A DNA stretch of 64,000 nt from assembly GCA_002221725.1 (NCBI GenBank), contig NJFT01000188.1:1-64000 (forward strand). Reading direction: 5' to 3'. Below are positions 33,851-44,682 of this stretch, piece by piece. Every line of letters begins with the position of its first letter. Within the stretch, counting starts at the first letter, position 1. Position numbers and translations under genes: made by a program. This DNA is from Scedosporium boydii (Eukaryota; Ascomycota; Sordariomycetes; Microascales; Microascaceae). The notes beneath the pieces were generated by a model. That model was not told the DNA's origin. It saw only the letters and a list, made by a program, of their open reading frames with translations, and made no database searches.

Positions 33851-36800
33851 TTATGACAAGTTTCCCTTGCCATCACCTAGTTCGCCAACACCATCCTGTG
33901 GCGCGCCAAGCCGCGGAGCCTTGTCGTCACCACTCGCCTCAGGAGTTTCTGGGGGAGAGGACGAACCCTGAATCCTCCTCTTGGCCTCGGCCTTCTCCGC
34001 TTCTGTTACGTCCTTCTCGTCCTTGCGCATGTCTGGCTTCCACTGGGATTCATTGGGCGAGTGGCCAATGGACATTCCCGCTCGGACCTAGCACCAAGTT
34101 AGCAAAACAGAACAACTCACCATAGCAAGAAACAGAAGCCTATTCGTAGGTAAATAGATCAGTACTCACCAGCGTCTCCAAAGCAGTGTTCGAATTGTCC
34201 ACCATGTCGCCATCAAACCTCATCTTGCCCTCTTCGAAGAGTAGCACGATGGTTGATCCGCCAAACTTAAAGTAGCCAAGCTCCTCCGCTCGCTTGACAT
34301 TGTCTCCTTCGTTGCGCGTGATCACGGTGCTGCCGACCATCATGGCACCTACGCAAATGACCATGACACGGCCATGCTCAACGCTGTCGATGGGCACCAG
34401 CACACGGACGTTCTCACCGTAGACGTCCAACGCGGATCGGATAGCCATCGGGTTGACGGTGTAGTACTCACCCGCGATGAGCTCGGGCTTGCCCATGACG
34501 CCATCGACGGGGATATGGAATCTGTGGTAGTCCTGCGGGGCTAGCCTAAAGATACCGAGAGCACCATTCTCGTAGCGCTTAGCTTCGTGGCCGTACGCCT
34601 CGCCGAGGAGCCGCTTGACCGAGAACTCTCGTCCCTTGATCCAGACTTTCGTCGCCTGATCAACCCTGTTAAAGACGACGCTGCGACAATCGGCGGGCGA
34701 TACGATGATGCGCGGGTTGTTAGGGGCCGAGCATGGGCGAGCACCGGGCTTCAGGGCGCGGTAGAAGAATTCATTGAAATTCTTAAACTCCTCGAGTGGC
34801 AAGAGCACCTCAGACAGGTCGAGGTTGTGGAACTCAACAAAGGGAATAATCTGAGATTTCGACGCGGGATCGTCGTATTTCTTCCCTTGCTTGATACTCA
34901 TACTCTTGAGGAGTTTACGAACTATGGGGAACGGGATCTTTAGTAACATTATACGCGGCGATGGGGAGCTGGGAGAAAGGTATTGTGTCCCGGGTTTGGG
35001 AGAGAACTTACTCTGCTTCTTCTCCATACTATTGGACTTCAGGCCCTTGTACAGCAGCCGGATACCGAGCCTCACGTAAACACTCATCTTCTCCTCATTG
35101 ATCTGACCTGTAATTCGGTCCTGGACCAGGATGTTGGCCGAGTTGGCGCCAAGCTTGTAGCCTCCATACGAGATCTTGGTGATGACTTTGGAGTACCACT
35201 TCCGCTGCGCTTGGCTAGCCGTGACGAACCCACCCATCATCAATTTGTTCACCTGCCTCCAGTCCTGACTGGCGCAAGTGGCAATGTGAGTGATGATGTC
35301 TGCATCCTTCCGCTTATTGAGACGCGGCTGGTGGCAGATGGGGCATTCTCGTATCTCAACGACATGTTCCTCGCCGCGGTCTTCGACGAGCTCGTCCTTG
35401 GAGGGGAAATCGCTCTCCTCGCCGGGGGCAATTAGCTCCGGTACTACAATAGTTGACGACGCGCTTGAATCCTGGTGAAGTATAGGCGGTCGTGCCGCCG
35501 GTTCTACGGGTCCTACGGTGCCGGGTGGTGTGATGGCAGATGATTCGCTAGACGCCGTCGAACCGTCACTCTCGCCGCTCGGATGGGCAACAAGGCCCTT
35601 CACGCGGTCCTTCACGCGGTCACCCAAGGATGGTTGCTTGTTGCTCTTGGCCAACAACTGCTCTTCGAGACAGATGACGACCTCATCTACCGTCAGGTCC
35701 TGCTCCTCGCCTCCGTTGATCCGGTGAGGGAAGCGCTGGAAGAAGCTGTCGATGGTAGACTCGCGAAGGGTCGATCCGAGTGTATCAAGCATAGTAGTTA
35801 GCTCGACTTTGCTGATCTGGCCACTCTCATCTGCGTCATATTGCTTAATCATAGCTCTCCAGAATTGTTGCCGCAAGGCGGGGTAAGGCATGTATTTCGC
35901 ACGTAGATGCAGAATTGGGCTGTGCTTGTCCTCCCATTTTTCAAGATTCTTCATCTTCAACGGCAGGGAGAACTCGTAGAAGTCTTGGGTCTCTGGTTCG
36001 GCGGGTGGCGATTCCGGGCCTTCGCCAGGCGGAGCAGGGACGGCAAGGGTATCGCCCGACGCGACTACAAGAGGTTGCGCCGGCGCTGTTGAGTTCGACG
36101 TAGCCGACGGCGCGACAGAGGCCGCAGGAGCAGTATCAGAGGGGGTCTTAGATCCTGATTGTTTGATCAGCTTGCTTAGGCTCTGCGTCGATGAGGACCG
36201 TGACAAACCGAGCTTCCTGAATCGCTGGCGCTTAGGTTGCTCGTATTCCGGCGGATCTCGCAAGTCATAGAGACCTGTCTCCGGATTGGCCTTGGGGGCC
36301 TTGTCGATCAGATCTTTGACTGGAAGGTTGCACGAGGCGATGAAATCGTTGCCGGAATACTTGTCGTGGTCTATGACGGTGAAGGCAAAGGAGTACTGCT
36401 GCTCGTGAGATACAACCTGGAAAAGCAACTTCTCGTTAAACACGGGGTTTAAGTTGTGGCGGACTCGTCGAGTTCGGTAGGTCTTCTTGCCTAGCGAGGC
36501 AACTACAAAAGGATCCATGTCGAAGCTTGTCCGGGTGAGGTTGGATTCCGGCGGCAGGTCCGTAATATTGCAAATTTCTAGGAATATGATGCCCAATACA
36601 TCGGAATCACCACTGAATTCATAGGCGTTCTCCTTCCTCTTCCTCTTTAGTCTCTTGATGCGTAGGCGGCGCTTTCTCCGCTCGATGGCCTCGGGCTTTG
36701 TCGCATCCTCCTCGAGAATCTCGTCGCTCACGTCAATGTCGTAGTCCTCGTCCTCATCGTCCTCATCATCGTCAAGATCCGACAGTGTAGTGTCAAGCCC

Positions 36801-37870
36801 CTCTCCTGGAACGGTGTTGGGAGTCGGTGCAAGTAGCGTAGAAGTCGGTCCCAGTTTCGGGCTTCTGCTCTTTCCGTGGCTCGGAGTCATGGTTGGCGTG
36901 ATGTTTCGCGATGCGCTTTCGGGGACGGTCTTGACAAGAGCGTTGAACTTGTCGAAGATTTGCTGAGGGGTAGCGTTGGGATTCGAGGTGTCGTGAAGAG
37001 TGAACTGGAGCTGTACCTCGCCGGAGACAATGCTGGTTTTCTTGCCGGGTTTCTTGCTTCGCAGCGGGTACCACTTTGGCTCTTGAACCGGCTCGCCATT
37101 GGCAAATATATCCTCGAGGGCAAGGTCGAATTCGCCCATGTAGTCCTTTCCAAAGCGATCCTTATCCCAGCATATGACATCAAGGAGCAAGCTCTGAACC
37201 GAGTTGACGGGCAGGTCTTCGATCACGTTCCATTCTGGGTTCAGGGTCTTCGGAACTGAATGCGTAATTGCTTTGGCATCGCCGATGATCAAGACTAGAT
37301 ACTAGAATCATGCCACAGTAGGTTAGCTAGGTATTCGACCAGTCGCAACTCAACCATCCTGGAGCATCCCCGCAGAAAATGTGTAAATAGATTTTGCGAT
37401 CAAGGGGATTCAGTGAACTCGGGACTCGAATGCATCGCTGCATTGGAATTGAATTGGAGTCCCCCCCAGAAAGAACCAAGCTTCAACGTACCGGATCGGA
37501 AGTGCCAGATCGATCTTTGGCAGCGAGGTTGCGGCCCTAGACAATATCAAAGCCCAGGTCAGTTTCAACGAATGTGCACAAACAACTAGAAGTTGCTAAA
37601 CAGTGTCGCGATACGAGGTCGGAGATGGAGGGGCAGCATGTGGGTGGGTGTGGGCATGGTGGGTAGCTCCCCCATCGGTGGCAATGGGGTTTGAGGAAAG
37701 CTACGGCGTACCTTGAGGATGGAAACCCTGAGAGCCAAACCATTATCGCGAGTCGAATTCATGGTGTCTTTGTCTCTATTCTTGGGCGGACTGTTGCTTC
37801 GGCCGTTGTTGGACGCAGAGCTGGTGATCGAGCTGGATGACTTCAAGCGAGATGGTAATATTCGTACCAT
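33851..37870 (-). CDS. PSD2: Phosphatidylserine decarboxylase 2, C2-C2-EF-hand type
   Basis: Five exons on the minus strand: 37870-37712, 37536-37492, 37301-35012, 34921-34170, 34087-33851 (1160 aa). It decarboxylates phosphatidylserine to phosphatidylethanolamine in Golgi/endosomal membranes. Domains: C2A (about residues 46-140, LRVSILKGRNLAAKDRSGTSDPYL), acidic and basic linkers (poly-Asp/Glu then KRRLRIKRLKRKRK), C2B (about 300-410, ending FTVIDHDKYSGNDFIASC), an EF-hand (about 554-566, DADESGQISKVEL), a CxxC pair (ECPICHQP), and the decarboxylase domain from about 750 with YHRFHIPVDG and the self-cleavage motif FGGST (about 1050-1054) that creates the pyruvoyl cofactor from Ser. The 45-bp second exon encodes the C2A calcium loop. 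The 90-bp intron 34922-35011 is a multiple of three without an in-frame stop, so retention would add 30 residues. The final exon gives a hydrophilic tail (VRAGMSIGHSPNE...). Confidence 0.93.
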
Positions 37871-40800
37871 GGCGAAGGAAAGGGGAGAGACGAGGGGGCC
37901 AGGCCCAGTTTATCAATGTGAGGCCCGACACGCAGGCGGAACCCCCTGAGCGGGGGGATTGCGTACACTGTGGCCCTGTAGGAGGGCTGAGGCAAAGGCG
38001 GATTGGGCGGATTGGACGGATCGATGATGGAGGGCGCGTTGTAGTATGCACCCAAGGAAATGGCTTGGGAAAGTGGAAGGATTGAGGGCGCCCACAGCAC
38101 TGCCAAGTCAGAGGGTGCCAGGTGCCCAGAGGAGGGGTTAGTGGTGGTCTCTTGGTACTTCGTATGTCGATAGGGCTGTAGTGGTGTTGATGACTTCGAT
38201 ACGACTGGTGGTGGCGTTTTTATGAACAAGGAAAAATGAGCGGTAGCAGCAGCCAAACCAATGCAAAATCGAGTGGTGTCCAGGGTCCAGCTGCAGATAC
38301 TCCTACATACACACAGCCGCGCAAAATGACGGGTTTCAAGAACCGCAGGGAAGAATCGATCGGAACTGGGAAAAGCTGAGAATAAAAAATAAAAAAATTA
38401 AAAGAATCGGTCGTCGAAAAAGGAATGGGCCAGTCTTGACCAGCTCATACCACTGGCGTGTTAATATTGTTCCAATTCTAGACTCAGAAAGGGTTTTGAT
38501 CTGCTCTGCGAAGGATCGACCCAAGTCTCGAGGTTTGATCACTCCTTAATAAAATCCAAGCGTCACCTGCTCCGCGGGAACGCAGCAATCGAGTAGTGAA
38601 ACGGAAAATCGGGCTGGCGGATCTCTCGATTTGGTGGAGTTGGATATGCAAGGATGTGGTTCTCCCTTGAAAAGACAGTGGACGTGAATTGATGGCCCAA
38701 TTTTCCCTAGAAATCAGCCTCGGGTCGTTCCCAATATCCTGCCTTTCTTTCCCACTGAGTAGCTCAAAGCACTGATTCAGTTGCTCTCTTCGTCAATCGG
38801 TGGTCGCCCTCGTTGCCTCTCGTTCTCGCTCGCGCTGGTGGCCCGTTGAGGGTTCGTCCCTTCTCTTTAAAAGTATTTTGATCTCGAAGGCTTCGTGTGT
38901 ACTTGTACGAGGTATACAAGCACGGTCTCTTTCCCCCCACAAACTGCCTTCGATAATTCCGCCCGAGGGGCGTCCGCTCGAGGATAGTTGCTAGCAAATG
39001 CCGTTAGTGCCGTGAGCTATGCGCCAAGCCAACATAGCATGCTCGACGGACTTTGTGTGTGCAGGTATTATTTTAGGGCGGTACAGCAGCTGAACAAAAA
39101 AAGGGGTGTGGGTGCGACGTGAAGAATTGATGTCAACGTACTTCCTGCAGGGAGAGCAAAATCTGGTGCTATGTCCGCGGAGGGCGGCGCTCGTCTGTCG
39201 AACTCGGTCGGGGTTTGCAAGAGTGCTTCCGTCTTGTCGTGTGTCGTGTGCCGTGTTTCGAGCTTTGGAGTGGTTTCTCTAGAGGTTAATGATACCTGGG
39301 AGAGATTGCAATGCCAAGAGAGTAATAGCTGAAGGCAGCCCTCAGTCGAGACTGAATGTTCAAAAAAATCCCAAGAAATAAGCTTGGACTATCTGTCTTG
39401 GCCAGGCACCGAATTTCCGCTTTCAGAGAGTTGTAATCATGACAAGCCTTTCACATGCACTTGGAGTCGAGAGTACGAAGTGTATTCCCCCCGTCGCCGA
39501 AGACACAACATTGAAGAGAAGAAAGGACTTGGGAAGGGAGGTCAGGAACCTCGCCGGGTTGGGTTCAAGGGCAGTAATAAATCCGATGGGAAGAAGCCCG
39601 CCGGTCAGGTTAAGTTGAAACCAGGATGGTCTAGGCTCCCTACCACCCCGGGATCCATGCTCTAATTATAATTCCATGTTGGAAAAAAGGGAAAAAAAAA
39701 AAAAAAAAGCAGAACCCAAAGAGAGAAACTCCTTGTCCAAGCAAGTAATCTTACAGCTTCGTTGAAGAGGCCGCCTTCCTTTCGCGTGCTCATCCGCTAC
39801 CTCTCGGGGGTACTGATGCCAACAAAACCATGGACAACACGGGAGGGACGGAAATACGGGAAGAACGAGGCTACCCTGCTTCTTTTCCCCATCCTCCTCT
39901 CCTGCTTGATTATGCCGAGAAGGAGCCCTCCTCCATCACCTACGCTGGGATCCTGTCAGTCTGACAGGATGCGAAGGCAATCCAACAATTTGACGGGTAG
40001 ATTCGTTGGCACAGCTAGCCGCAGCCAGTCCACTGTTGCCTATTCTCTCTGTTCTCTGTTCTCTGTTCTCTGTCGTCCCTATTTCAGAGATCATCATCCA
40101 TGAACTCTATCATTGGTTCTGCGCCTGTCTTAGCCTCTCATAGACGTAGAACAGAACAGGTGTTGCTTCTTTCAAAACACACTAGTACATTCTCTGGGAA
40201 GGAAAAAATGAAGCAGTGTTTAAGGTTGAGCTGCCTTTCAGGGCTCAGCCAAGGTCGCAGCAATGCAAGACATCGTTCGGTGGGATATTGAGACCTCCGG
40301 ATGATCTTTTGCTGACTTGGACTCAATTTCCCGTTCTAGATAGCCCCAACGGTGTCAACTCTCGAACGATCACCAATTATTCCCCGCCAAATGCAAGTCG
40401 GAAATGGACCGAACTGCTGAGTCCAGGCGTTCGGCATTCACATCCGTCTCCGTGCTGCGAATGTACTCGTAGTGCTCTGCCAAGTTGAGCGTTGATCGTG
40501 CCCTGGCAGGGGCTTCTTCTCTGAGCCACATGCGCTAGCGAACAGATAATCATATGTTGATATATTAATAGGATGAGCCCGTCAGTGTTTATTAAAATCA
40601 AGGCCAAATTGTCGGCATGGTCTAGACCAGGCTGACCGACGCTAAAACATTGCACCGCTCATCAAGGCTTGGCACGGAGATAGCTCGAGAAGGATGGCGT
40701 CGAGGACATGTTGGGAAGGCAAAAGGCCCGATGCACCTTCCGCATCAACATCTGGTGCAACATCACCAACACTCAGTCTGGAGACCGTGGAATCTTAAGG

Positions 40801-42338
40801 CTACGCGTATACTTCTGTCTTCCCCTTACGGAATAATTGAGCGCGCACTCGGTGCCCCCTTAATACAACCCAAGATAATCAGCGCAGACCAAGGCCATTC
40901 TGTTTTCTCTCGCACTCGCACTAGCTCGCCAACCGTTGGAAGCTCTAATAAAATAAACACGTCACTTACACCCCACATTCAGCTTTCCCGAACTACGCGT
41001 CCCTCCTAGTTTTAGTTCATCCGATCCCTATCCAATGGTCGCCTTCATTTATTAAACCCGTCCGTTCGTATGATCAATCATTCAGGGGAGGGAATGAGCC
41101 ACGGGAGTTCGGAATAGCTGGCCAAAGGCTAATTCGCAGGATTCTCGAGGCGGCACTCCCACCGTCATCAATTCGTCGTGCTAGTATCATGCTCATCTAG
41201 TGTAAGTCGTCTGCTCCCAACATCCTCCCCATCATTGGTGGGTATTCGGTTACACTGAACCTGGAATAGCACAAGGTTATTCCTTCGGATCAGCCCCCGG
41301 CTCCTTTGGCATGAGCCCCTTGCTCTCATCGGCTCCTGTAGAATCGTCGTTATTGTACACGCAGCATTACTCCGCGATGGATCGGGGTTAAACCACAGCT
41401 TTCCGCTTCTATATTACTTCACTGTCGAGAGGGATCTATTCATCAATTGAGGGGGCCCGAACAGTAGAATCCAGATCCCACCAGCTTCAAAAGACTAGGC
41501 TTCCCCTCTCTTCCACAGATGTCGTGGGCACTGTTGTCTCTCAGTATCCATCTGTCTGACCCCCCGCGCCTTTTGCCCTCCGGCTGATTCTTCCCATATC
41601 GCCGATCACCGCAGATCCTCCGCAGGCTTCCAACACCGTCCCGTCCTTCCCAAACTCAACGACCAGCCATGAGGTGCAGCATTAGCCTCTTAAAACTGCA
41701 CCTGCCAGCGAGCCCGCCATCAAACGAACCACCTTGTTTCCGGAATGGCTACGATGCAATACCATGAGACGCTGGACTCTTTCCGCCCCTTCCTATCCTG
41801 CGCCTAGCCTTTACTGTAGTCACGGTCCCCTTTCGCTTCTCCTTGCACTTGGAGGAGGGGGCACATTGGAAACCCGGGTTCTGTGTCCTCTTGGCCTTCC
41901 CAGCGCACTTCTTCGCCTCGAAGGAGCGGAGGGGACAATGGGAAGAAGATGCGACTAAGAGCCCCAACCAAATTGAGATTTCTAGCACTCCATCTGCCCA
42001 CTGGATTAAAAATCCCCCTAATCTTGAGACTGCAGTCAGCTCCTGGCCCTCGTGTGGGACGTGACAGCCATAATTGGAAGCTGCTTGGCATGCAGCGAGG
42101 CTTCTATCGTGCATGAAGGCTTCTGCCACCTCCGAAATGAACTACGTCACCACACACCGAAGAAGGATATTACCACAAACGAACGAAAGGCCGAAAGTTT
42201 TTCAGACACGGAACATGAGAGACAGGAAAACGTCCCAAAACGCTCACTCAACCTCCCCTAAAAGGAAAGAGACAAGCTGCAGTGCAGAAATGCGACCGAA
42301 AAATGGGTTTTACTGCGAAGGGGCAAAAAAGAAATCTA
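37871..42338. other. Gene-poor block of about 4.5 kb
   Basis: Starts with the PSD2 promoter and leader. No supported coding sequence on either strand. Contains one exact TACTTCGTA (38156-38164), an A run near 39692 and a 7-bp tandem repeat near 40050. It could hide long non-coding transcripts or decayed elements that cannot be recognised by eye. Confidence 0.45.
40046..40073. repeat. Tandem TTCTCTG repeat
   Basis: About four copies of a 7-bp unit (TTCTCTG), three of them perfect and contiguous at 40052-40072. Confidence 0.75.
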
Positions 42339-42434
42339 TGGTCAGTATGAGGGTCGAACTCATGACCTTGGCATTTACTATGTAAGCCGGATAGCTTATT
42401 AGTACCACGCTCTAACCAACTGAGCTAACCGACC
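42339..42434 (-). tRNA. tRNA-Ile(AAU) with a 22-nt intron
   Basis: On the minus strand the gene runs from 42434 to 42339. Acceptor GGTCGGT pairs with ACTGACC (one G-U), discriminator A; the D-arm is GCTC-AGTTGGTTA-GAGC, the anticodon stem TGGTA/TGCCA, the T-arm ATGAG-TTCGACC-CTCAT. Removing bases 42396-42375 (22 nt, after position 37 as is standard) leaves loop CTAATAA with anticodon AAT, read as inosine-AU after A34 deamination; the mature tRNA is 74 nt. A-box and B-box are intact, so the gene should be active. No protein gene is nearby. Confidence 0.95.
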
Positions 42435-44241
42435 GTGTTGCTCGTGTTGTAAAATGGCTGCCATAATTTCCATTAAGGTACATCTCCGTCCTTGGGCTGG
42501 CGAACCGGGTTTTCCGCTGTTGTCGAGTCGGATTTGATCTCAAGATGGGATCCTGATAGGCGCATTTGAGAGTTTTCCATTGTCCTTGCAAAGTCAAATC
42601 TACCATTCCCTCTAGATTTTCTATTCCGCTCGCAAATTCTACTTGCGATCGCGCTCCCTAAGATCGTATCCTTCCTCTTCTTCTCCCCCAATCCCCCTCT
42701 CAGCCCTCCCCGCCTCCAGGCCTACCTGCCTCTCTCGACTTGGGTTTTCACCCCGCCATGTTGACTCTCCCCAGTCCCTAAACTAGTGTAGCGCCAGGCG
42801 ATTAATACCTCATCTCCTGATCAGGCATACTCCAAATATATACCCTGTCCGTCCCCACCTCGAAGGTTTGTGGTCGCGGAAGTTCCGGGGCCGTCACATC
42901 CGGCTAGGAGGAAGGAGCTTCTCGCGTTATATTATTCGAAAGCTGTGCCTCGGACGAAAGCACGCAGACGGGGTTGAGCAGATAACCCCAGCTTGGTGTG
43001 ATATTTCTTTTACAAACTGCGACGCAGTGCAATGTGGGGAACCCTTTACTTCTTCCGGACGAAAATGCAGGACCAGACACTATTCGGGAGAAGTTTCCAT
43101 GTTTGTACGAATGGCAGAAGCCAATCCATCCCTCCCAGCCCTGTGGAGACTGAGGGTTTTTATGGAGACAGGGGACCATTCCCCAACCCTACCAGTACCA
43201 ACAACATTGAAATCTGTGTGAGCCGCATTTACACCGCAAAGTAGGCTTAGGCTCCGTGTCGACGTCCCAAGTTTAGCTCACATCGCGACTCCAGAGAACT
43301 TTCAAGAGACGGGTTGTGGGAACTGGGTCACCAGTGCTGAAGCCCACGTTAGCAGCATCCCCGGATTGGAGACTGTGGCTATGTGGTTCCCGCATAGCAT
43401 GCCTAGCTCCCGTGGTGCATGTCTGGAGAACCATCTTTTCGAAATCCAGACTCTCCATGTATCAAACTCAGATCGACACGTATGTGAACTATGTAAACTA
43501 ACATGCAGGCTAAGGGCGACAGCTGTCAATGACTCGGTTTTGCACCATCGTGTAGTTTGATGGTGTAGTTTGGAGCAGCAGTCGGCGGGGCCCCAGGACA
43601 GATTCTGGCAGCCAATTTGTTTTTCACTACCTTCTTTCTCATGGACTCTACCGCGAGGACGAAACCAATCAATAATTTTTCCAGGTATTTTCTATACAAT
43701 ACTTTCGGTGGCCGTAGTTGCTGCCAAAAGACATTGTTGAGAATGTCAGCCTTGGAGTGGAGTGGGCTGTGATTGGTCAATGGCAAGATGCAGAGTAAAT
43801 GCCTCGTCGGGAGCCGTGGTCAACACACAGGGCAGCGAGAGTGAGCAAGTTCATTTCGTGACTTGAGTGGTAGTAGAAACATGCTATTGCCATTGCATTC
43901 AATTGGTATCTGACAAAGCCGTTATAAAAATACGGTAAAGATCGCACGATCCGCCCATGAGATTCTCTGGTGACCACATCCGCACGGCGGATGTCATTCT
44001 CTCCTCCGCTCAATGCATCCGCGGCCCCTTGCTCATCTCCTTCGGGGACGGGATCGGGGTCCCCCCCAGCACGCCATCATATGTACATTACCATCCTCTA
44101 TAATAGCCAGCATCGCATGCTCCAACCCCTCCACACACCTCTAGCCTCCTACCCCTACCCCCCTACCCCCTTCCCCCAATTCCAGCCCACAATGAAACCC
44201 ATACATGTCATCCTCCCCGCCTCAGCTCATGGGAAACGCCT
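42435..44241. other. Intergenic region, tRNA-Ile to 64-aa membrane protein
   Basis: No supported gene. Ends with a very C-rich run (44152-44177) just downstream of the minus-strand gene's stop codon, described separately. Confidence 0.5.
44152..44177 (-). other. G-quadruplex motif in the probable 3' UTR
   Basis: On the minus strand there are four G runs of 5, 5, 6 and 4 separated by two-base loops (AA, TA, TA), an ideal four-run quadruplex pattern. It lies 65-90 nt past the stop codon of the minus-strand 64-aa gene, so it would be in the sense strand of its mRNA if the 3' UTR reaches this far. Confidence 0.65.
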
Positions 44242-44682
44242 TTATACTACGACGTGGGCGCGAGCGGCCTTCCTCCTGGCGAGGAGCTTGTGGAGCCAGA
44301 GAGCAAACAAACCGACACCGACGCTGGAGACAAGAGTTAGAATGTCAATCCCCCACATCGTGGGATAGGGCAATAGCATGTGATATCCGGACTTACATGA
44401 AGACAATGCAGAACACGAGGCTGCAGGAAAACAAGGTTAGAATCGAGCAATTCGTAAAAAGAAGTCTCGCAGACAGGGGGTTTGAATCCTGGCCGAGGAA
44501 ATAGGGCATTGGCCAATGCCAAAGCCCAGACCATGTTGCGTTGAAGGGAACAGGATGGGAGTGGGGCTGAGGGATATCTGGGAATTGACATACATAACAC
44601 CAGGGTTCCTGGAGGCGAAGTTCTTGCGCTTGGCGAGCTGAGCAAAGGCCTCGCGGGCGACAACGGTGTTGATGGCGGCCAT
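44242..44682 (-). CDS. 64-residue single-pass membrane protein with a microexon
   Basis: Three exons on the minus strand, 44682-44594, 44420-44397 and 44323-44242. The middle exon is only 24 nt. All donors are strong (GTATGT, GTAAGT) and acceptors are CAG, and the spliced frame reads through: a basic amphipathic N-terminus (VVAREAFAQLAKRKNFASRNPGV), one hydrophobic helix (ILVFCIVFIVGVGLFALWL) assembled across all three exons, and a short basic tail (HKLLARRKAARAHVVV). The clean assembly of a transmembrane helix from three pieces is strong support. The shape resembles small fungal mitochondrial or ER membrane proteins; I do not recognise a named family. Positive charge on both sides leaves topology open. 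Confidence 0.75.

Noticed and set aside
34140..34170. Alternative PSD2 C-terminus by reading through the last donor (VSTDLFTYE then stop)
   Set aside because: A clear GTGAGT donor and TGCTAG acceptor join to LVRAGMSIGHSPNE, which resembles the conserved fungal PSD2 tail.
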